64,000 nucleotides of DNA from Doryteuthis pealeii (taxonomy: Eukaryota > Mollusca > Cephalopoda > Myopsida > Loliginidae): NCBI GenBank assembly GCA_023376005.1, contig CM042148.1, positions 67,696,804 through 67,760,803 of the forward strand. The letters run 5' to 3'. This document shows positions 57,401 to 64,000 of the stretch, piece after piece. Position 1 is the stretch's first letter. Each line of letters starts with the position of its first letter. The notes beneath the pieces were generated by a model. The model was not told the origin of the DNA. It searched no databases and worked only from the letters and a program-made list of their open reading frames with translations. The translations under genes were made by a program, and so were the position numbers.

Positions 57401-58036
57401 TCGTATATTTATATTTATACTTTTTAGTAATTGGTTTTTAAAAATGTGTTAGCATTATTGGGGATTATATTGTATGGTATTGATTTGTTTCATGTCTATA
57501 TTCTATGGTATAATTTTATTTCCCTAAAAAAAGAGAGAATATCCTCCATGTGGACATTTTCAAACAGATCTTTCATAGTTTGCTTTAAAATAACGGTTTC
57601 TGATGTGAGCAAGAAACCTATATTTCATGAATAAGTGTTTAACTGTCAAAGGTGTTTAACATGTTCCACATTGTGGTTGTTGTTCTTGTTTGAGTATATA
57701 GAAGTACGTTAGTCTTGTATGACCAATGCGTAATCGGGATACAATGACTTGTTCCTTTCTAGACTTTCTTAAAGCTGGCTCTCCAGCCTCCCAAAGTGGG
57801 TTTGATTAGGAAGAGTTTATTGTGGATGTTGTTATTCCAGTGTTGTTGACATTTCGTATGAAGGAATCTATTAATTTTAGGTCTCAAATCAGTATCTGGC
57901 ATAGAAAATTAAGCAACTTTGAACCTACGAACAACAGATACCGTAAGTTACGCTACCTGTTGTTCGTAACTTCACAATTGATTAATTTTGATGATCTAAT
58001 GGGAACCGGTGTTTTCAGTGTAACTTGACTGTAACT

Positions 58037-58582
58037 TATTTGGTTTGGTTTGTTTTGTTTAACGGCATATCAACCTCGGTGGGTCATTTAATGCCGGCAA
58101 AGTTTTGAAATTAATTAATTCTTAATGGATACTCAATTTTTTTTAATAAATACATTTTTCTATTTAACCCAGAGATGGGACCCTAACAGGTACTATCACT
58201 CCGGGTCAGAGTGGACCAGGGAACAATGGTGATAAAGAGATGCTTCACATTCCCCAGACCGCCAAAACTGGAACCTCACTATCAGATACAGTTTAACGTC
58301 ATTCCCAGGACATGAAGACCCTCAGTCACCGCCTTCTATGATAAAAAGGCTTGGGGATTGCCATAAGGGCAATAGGGTTGGGGCAGTCATATAGATGCTA
58401 GGGCTTGACGTGACCAGTCGTCTTGCCTCAGTAAGGACCAAAGTAGAATATTGCATGTCATGGACTGCTCAACCACCGGGATTCTATCCTTAAGTATCAC
58501 GGGTCGCCACCCACGGCCAACAGGTAGCCCAATTGGTGGAGTCTTACCTCTCTGCATTCTAACGCCTCAGCCGACAGGGCGG
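58037..58582 (-). mobile_element. 588-bp-type retroposon, near full length
   Basis: Exact 10-bp direct repeat GACTGTAACT at both ends; T-rich start TTTGGTTTGGTTTGTTTTG is the tail in reverse. Confidence 0.75.
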
Positions 58583-58936
58583 GACTGTAACTCAAGAAAT
58601 CTGTGATTTTTACTGAGATACACATACAAATATAGTAAATTGTCAACGTTAAACGGAACACCCAAAATAGTGTCACAAAATCAATAATAAAAATAAACAC
58701 TTTAAAATATTATCAAAATTTTCGTGACCTTGAAAGCTAGAATTAATTCAGTCAAAAATCTAAAAAAAATAAATTTAAAAATTACTTCACAATTGGCCGA
58801 GAAACTCGGTCGTGTCTTAAACAACCAAACAATTAAATTTTCAAATACATAAAATCGTTTGTTTCTAGAAAATTTGATATAAGGATTTTTTGTCCAGACG
58901 AAAAATTTGTTACGTTTAAAGTTTTAACGTTTTCAG

Positions 58937-59146
58937 ATTTATTTTAATCCATTTGATTTAATCTAATTTATTGATTATTATACATTGAGCTCTCTTTAGG
59001 GATTCATAAAAATTCTTGTATGAATATATGTTTGCACCTAAATTTATTTTAATCCATTTGATTTAATCTAATTTATTGATTATTATACATTGAGCTCTCT
59101 TTAGGGATTCATAAAAATCTTTGTATGAATATATGTTTGCACCTAA
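58937..59146. repeat. 105-bp direct tandem duplication
   Basis: ATTTATTTTAATCCATTTGA begins at 58937 and 59042; the units are almost identical and end at TATATGTTTGCACCTAAA. Confidence 0.8.
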
Positions 59147-59430
59147 AATTCTGAAATAGGGTTAGGATTAAGATTAGAGTTAGGGTTAGGGGTTATGGTT
59201 AGGGTTAGGGTTAGAAGTTATTATTATAACCTTATAATATGCTTTTTATGGTAGGCCACATACTATAAGAGAGACATGATTTTGTAGGCCACATTCAAAA
59301 GGGAGGCCACATACTGTAATGGCACCAAAAATATATATATATCACCTTTGTTTTGAGAGAGAGAGAAGACAGTGATGTTTCAACTGGAGTTATTTTTCGT
59401 AGTTACCAGTGGTGATGGTTGAAACGTTTT
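59147..59430 (+). repeat. Dispersed repeat with TTAGGG-like core, copy 1
   Basis: TTCTGAAATAGGGTTAGGAT, several TTAGGG units, GGTAGGCCACATACTATAAG, GAGAGAGAAGACAGTGATG. Confidence 0.65.
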
Positions 59431-59761
59431 CTCTATCTTTACTCTTTTTGATCGAATTGTTTGTGTTTTCAGTGACAGTAATAATCTAAACTCTACGACA
59501 TTCATTAAAAAAAACTGCTATTAGGATTTAATTGCGAAAGTAATTTAGATCAACAATGAAAAAGAAAAAAGAAAAAAAAAAAAAAAGAAAAGAAAAAGAC
59601 AATAAAAATTACTATTTCTTGGCAATCACTGAAAAAACAAAAACAAAAACAAAAAAAAACAATGACACCACAAAGTAAATGACAAGCACGAAATTATGGA
59701 ATGCCTTAAAAATCTGTTGGAAGGAGAATTTATTAATCTTTTAAGCCAGTTGCAGTGGTAT

Positions 59762-60011
59762 GATATTTACCACGTACCCCACGTTGTACGGGTTATGCAT
59801 AAGGCCATATTAATGTGGGACCACCCACAAACCGAAGCTCATAGGTGGCGGGTGAAAAAATGTGTTGATCCCGTCCGCATTCTCCCTCAAGGGGGCGCCT
59901 CAGGCACTGGGCAATAAACCCAGCCCTACCCCTTTAAATCAAGGGGACAGGTGTTGCTTGGGGTGATAGCACCCTGGGATCAACGCTGTTAATTACAGCA
60001 ACCTCCGCCCA
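59762..60011. mobile_element. Probable retroposon with 12-bp target duplication
   Basis: TTGCAGTGGTAT occurs at 59750-59761 and 60012-60023. The interior shares CCACCCACAAACCGAAGCTC and a GGGATAGC/CCCTGGGATC region with 21562-21720, so it is a dispersed repeat. Confidence 0.5.
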
Positions 60012-60119
60012 TTGCAGTGGTATACCAGTGGTACTTTTATTTTTCCTCCATTTATTTTTTACACGGATTTACCGTTACAGAAATCGAGGTCAAATTGCAA
60101 ACGTAGATTTTGGATCAGG

Positions 60120-60455
60120 GTTCAAGGAGTTAAAAAAATGAAAGCAGCATCCCACAAGGAAGCAACTATATGGTCACCTGACCCCCCCCCATCTCACAGA
60201 CCATCCGAGTGAGACCGACTAGGCATGCAGGACACTGCTGGAGAAGCGGGGACGAGCTCATAAGCGACGTTTTCCTGTGGAAACCAACACATGGACATGC
60301 TAACGTAGGACGCCCACTAAGATTATATACATTGACCAACTATGCGAGGGTTCTGGATGTTGCGCAGAGGACCTCCTAGGGGCAATGAGTGATAGGGAAG
60401 GTTGGCGAGAGATTGTCATGGATATCCGTGCTGCTTGCGCGACATGATGATGATG
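60120..60455 (+). pseudogene. 3' end of the same (GAT)n-tailed LINE family
   Basis: IYIDQLCEGSGCCAEDLLGA and MSDREGWREIVMDIRAACAT lead to a stop and (GAT)n. The upstream part is frameshifted. Confidence 0.6.
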
Positions 60456-60540
60456 ATATATTTTGCAATTTCTGTGTTATTTTCTATCACAAAATGACCA
60501 TAAATATTCTAGAAATCATGTACACTATTTACTCGTTTTG

Positions 60541-60948
60541 GAATCTTGTCTTCATCCAGGTTATTATATTTATAACGTTTCGGTCCACATACCCCCCAAT
60601 TCCCCCTTTTGTGTCTTTTTTGTCGTATTCAGCAATACTCGAGGAATGTTGTACGAAATCCTTTATTCAATCCACGAGGGTAGACTGTCCAGATTCCACT
60701 GTTTATGTATTGGGATATCTTGTTTAAGTTAATTTGTACTCTTAATTATTTTGCGCTTATAATGCTGATTTCTTTCCGCTAGACCCGGGCATAAATTTGT
60801 TTCGAAATTCCCTAAAGGCTAAGAAATATAACAAAAAGAAACATGAAGTAGACCGGGGGATACAGCAGCTGAAACGTTGTGAATATAACAATCAAGATGA
60901 AATCAATAGTTTGAGACATGTAAATAGATTGAATAATAAAAACGTCTC
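60541..60948. other. Possible foldback/Penelope-like remnant
   Basis: TTATAACGTTTCGGTCCACA at 60570-60590 and CAGCTGAAACGTTGTGAATA at about 60868 are inverted GAAACGTT blocks like those of the 5262 repeat. Too decayed to define. Confidence 0.3.
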
Positions 60949-61199
60949 CGAAATGTTGACAGATATTCCCGAAATGTTGATGGATATTCCTGAAATGTTG
61001 ACAAATATTCCTGAAATGTTGACAGATATTCCCGAACTGTTGACAGATATTCCCGAAATGTTGACAGATATTCCTGAAATGTTGATGGATATTCCCGAAA
61101 TGTTGACGGATATTCCCGAAATGTTGACAGATATTCCCGAAATGTTGACAGATATTCCCGAAATGTTGATAGATATTCCCGAAATGTTGACGGACAATT
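60949..61199 (+). repeat. 21-bp minisatellite encoding EMLTDIP heptads
   Basis: About 12 units of GAAATGTTGACAGATATTCCC. The 60800-61201 frame stays open with heptad repeats EMLTDIP and ends in a stop; its upstream part lacks an ATG start. The complement also stays open. Confidence 0.75.
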
Positions 61200-61481
61200 G
61201 AATCACTTCTACATATTGTTGATGTTAACACAGCGATTCGTCTGATTAATTCTTCAGATCTAATCAGCAGTATATTTCAGTCTCGGAAGACTATAATTAA
61301 GTTTTTGTGTCCCATGAATTTACAGCGTGATTCTAAAGTCCAATGTTAGAAAAACATTCTCGACCACAGATGTCGCATGTGAAGGCTGTCCCTGAAGATG
61401 TTAATGTGCCAGTGCTTTGTTGCCGCTGCTTTCTTCTGGACCTCCTAGCTTCCTGGTGTTGCGCCAAATTTTTAAAAAATA

Positions 61482-61526
61482 CTTGAGAGACTGGCCTCTT
61501 CGGACGGAAGAGGCCAGTCTCTCAAG
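61482..61526. repeat. Perfect 20-bp hairpin
   Basis: CTTGAGAGACTGGCCTCTTC, loop GGACG, then its exact complement. A/T-rich flanks extend the pairing imperfectly by about 12 bases. GC-rich stem in AT-rich DNA. Confidence 0.8.
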
Positions 61527-61547
61527 GATTTTTAAAAATTGTGTAAA

Positions 61548-61731
61548 AATGTTTGCACCTTAAATTCTGAAATAGGGTTAGGATTAAAATTAGGGTTATG
61601 GTTAGGGTTAGGGTTAGAAGTTATTATTATAACCTTATAATATGCTTTTTATGGTAGGCCACATACTATAAGAGAGACATGATTTCGTAGGCCACATTCA
61701 AAAGGTAGGCCACATACTATAATGGCACCAA

Positions 61732-61794
<63 letters not shown>

Positions 61795-61893
61795 ATATAT
61801 TTATATATATATATCACCTTTGTTTTGAGAGAGAGAAGACAGTGATGTTTCGACTGTAGCTATTTTTCGTAGTTATCAGTGGTGATGGTTGAA
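61548..61893 (+). repeat. Dispersed repeat with TTAGGG-like core, copy 2
   Basis: Same order as 59147-59430, differing mainly by the expanded TA/GT run. Confidence 0.65.
61732..61812. repeat. Compound (TA)n/(GT)n microsatellite
   Basis: TA, then GT, then TA units inside the duplicated 59145/61548 repeat; the other copy has only five TA units. Confidence 0.85.
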
Positions 61894-62238
61894 TTCAGGA
61901 AATTAGAGATTTTTGGTTTTCCTGAAGAGGCGTCTTGGAGAGAATTCTTCCTTCTCTGGTCAAGTGTGGTCTGGTATATCACTTTTATAAGAAAATTGTA
62001 GCTGTTTTTTATTTATTAAATCGTCAACAAGTGTCAACTCGTGCTATTTCCCGGCCCCCATAAGTCTATCCCTGTGATTTCCGACAGTTTTGATAAATTT
62101 AGTGGCTTGCAGTCAACTTTGATTGAATTTGTAAACACAGTTGGTGGAATCCAACTTTATACAATATTTTGATTTTAATGTTTCCCATTTTAAAGAAAAC
62201 CATTTCTTGTGAGTAACAAAAATAATTTTTACACCCTT

Positions 62239-64000
62239 TCGTTAAAAATCAATAAACGCAGACAAAAAGAAACACGCAGAGTCATACAATGAACGCGATT
62301 CCTCGACCTCTAGGCACAAAATAGCTCTGATTGTCACGTCGTTAAAAGAAACTAAGACAAAAAGAAACACACAGAGCCATACAATGAACGCGATTCCTCG
62401 ACCTCTAGGCACAAAATAGCTCTGATTGTCACGTCTTTAAAAGCAACTAAGACAAAAAGACACACGCAGAGTCATACAATGAACGCGATTCCTTGACCTC
62501 TAGACACAAAATAGCCCCGATTGTCACGTCGTTAAAAGCAACTAAGACAAAAAGACACACGCAGAGTCATACAATGAGCGCGATTCCTTGACCTCTAGAC
62601 ACAAAATAGCTCTGATTGTCACGTCGTTAAAAGCAACTAAGACAAAAAGACACACGCAGAGTCATACAATGAACGCGATTCCTTGACCTCTAGGCACAAA
62701 ATAACCCTGATTGTCACGTCGTTAAAAGCAACTAAGACAAAAAGACACACACAGAGTCATACAATGAACGCGATTCCTCGACCTCTAGGCACAAAATAGC
62801 TCTGATTGTCACGTCGATAAAAGCAACTAAGACAAAAAGACACACGGCGAGTCATACAATGAACGCGATTCCTTGACCTCTAGGCACAAAATAACCCTGA
62901 TTGTCACGTCGTTAAAAGCAACTAAGACAAAAAGACACACGCAGAGTCATACAATGAACGCGATTCCTTGACCTCTAGGCACAAAATAGCTCTGATTGTC
63001 ACGTCGTTAAAAGCAACTAAGACAAAAAGACACACGCAGAGTCATACAATGAACGCGATTCCTTGACCTCTAGGCACAAAATAGCTCTGATTGTCACGTC
63101 GTTAAAAGCAACTAAGACAAAAAGACACACGCAGATTCATACAATGAACCCGATTCCTTGACCTCTAGGCACAAAATAACCCTGATTGTCACGTCGTTAA
63201 AAGCAACTAAGACAAAAAGACACACGCAGATTCATACAATGAACGCGATTCCTTGACCTCTAGGCACAAAATAGCTCTGATTGTCACGTCGTTAAAAGCA
63301 ACTAAGACAAAAAGACACACGCAGTCATACAATGAACCCGATTCCTTGACCTCTAGGCACAAAATAGCCCTGATTGTCACGTCGTTAAAAGCAACTAAGA
63401 CAAAAAGACACACGCAGAGTCATAGAATGAACCCGATTCCTTGACCTCTAGCACAAAATAGCCCTGATTGTCACGTCGTTAAAAGCAGCTAAGACAAAAA
63501 GACACACGCAGAGTCATACAATGAACGCGATTCCTTGACCTCTAGACACAAAATAGCTCTGATTGTCACGTCGTTAAAAGCAACTAAGACAAAAAGACAC
63601 ACGCAGAGTCATACAATGAACGCGATTCCTTGACCTCTAGACACAAAATAGCCCTGATTGTCACGTCGTTAAAAGCAACTAAGACAAAAAGACACACGCA
63701 GAGTCATACAATGAACGCGATTCCTTGACCTCTAGACACAAAATAGCTCTGATTGTCACGTCGTTAAAAGCAACTAAGACAAAAAGACACACGCAGAGTC
63801 ATACAATGAACGCGATTCCTTGACCTCTAGGCACAAAATAACCCTGATTGTCACGTCGTTAAAAGCAACTAAGACAAAAAGACACACGCAGATTCATACA
63901 ATGAACCCGATTCCTTGACCTCTAGGCACAAAATAGCTCTGATTGTCACGTCGTTAAAAGCAACTAAGACAAAAAGACACACGCAGATTCATACAATGAA
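62239..64000. repeat. 95-bp satellite array, runs off the window
   Basis: About 18 units; GTCATACAATGAACGCGATT recurs at 62281, 62376, 62471, 62566 and on. Units differ at a few sites (TAGCTCTG or TAACCCTG; CGCGATT or CCCGATT). Units near 63320 and 63450 have short deletions. 95 is not a multiple of three, so frames here are not genes. Confidence 0.92.

Noticed and set aside
60797..61231. Long frames on both strands as genes
   Set aside because: A 21-bp repeat without stops opens several frames at once; no start codon or splice context.
62239..64000. CRISPR-like array
   Set aside because: Units are a continuous 95-bp satellite with no unique spacers, in animal DNA.

Overview
This window is animal nuclear DNA, AT-rich, with long introns and very dense repeats. 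It most likely comes from a coleoid cephalopod of the octopus type. That assignment is inference. It rests on at least a dozen copies of a tRNA-derived SINE (A-box and B-box still readable) of the kind described from octopus, intron-rich gene structure, Helitrons, and a TAA-tailed LINE family with a restriction-like endonuclease. Nothing suggests a bacterial or viral source.

Only two genes are supported. (1) On the plus strand at 784-13232 lie the last seven visible exons of a thioredoxin-fold, single-pass membrane protein. All splice phases agree. It ends in a transmembrane helix and a KxKxx-type dilysine tail, which points to the endoplasmic reticulum, and its active site has lost one of the two cysteines. 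The 5' exons lie outside the window. (2) On the minus strand at 25864-44300 lies a three-exon gene for a small secreted cysteine-rich protein: signal peptide exon, 16-kb intron, a 128-codon cysteine-rich exon and a short last exon. Its two modules share an LCxCPxxxxC signature. Exons 2 and 3 join in frame only with a second-choice acceptor or a one-base shift near 26045.

Everything else is repeat or unassigned spacer. 0.1-13 kb: introns of the thioredoxin gene, filled with foldback MITEs, a Helitron, SINEs and mariner-like MITEs. 13-25 kb: intergenic, with two more Helitrons, several MITE families and tandem repeats. 25-44 kb: introns of the cysteine-rich gene, with a foldback element carrying hammerhead-ribozyme-like folds, a decayed transposon-associated gene, SINEs and LINE fragments. 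37-52 kb: serial insertions of a Dong/R4-like LINE whose copies abut at (TAA)n tracts. 53-62 kb: retroposons with clear target-site duplications, two coding-length minisatellites and a perfect hairpin. 62.2-64 kb: a 95-bp satellite that runs off the end of the window.

The two genes show no functional link. The most interesting signals are the hammerhead-like fold at 25569-25626, the set of MITE families that all have 5'-GG...CC-3' ends and 8-bp target duplications, and the LINE array built on its own TAA tails.
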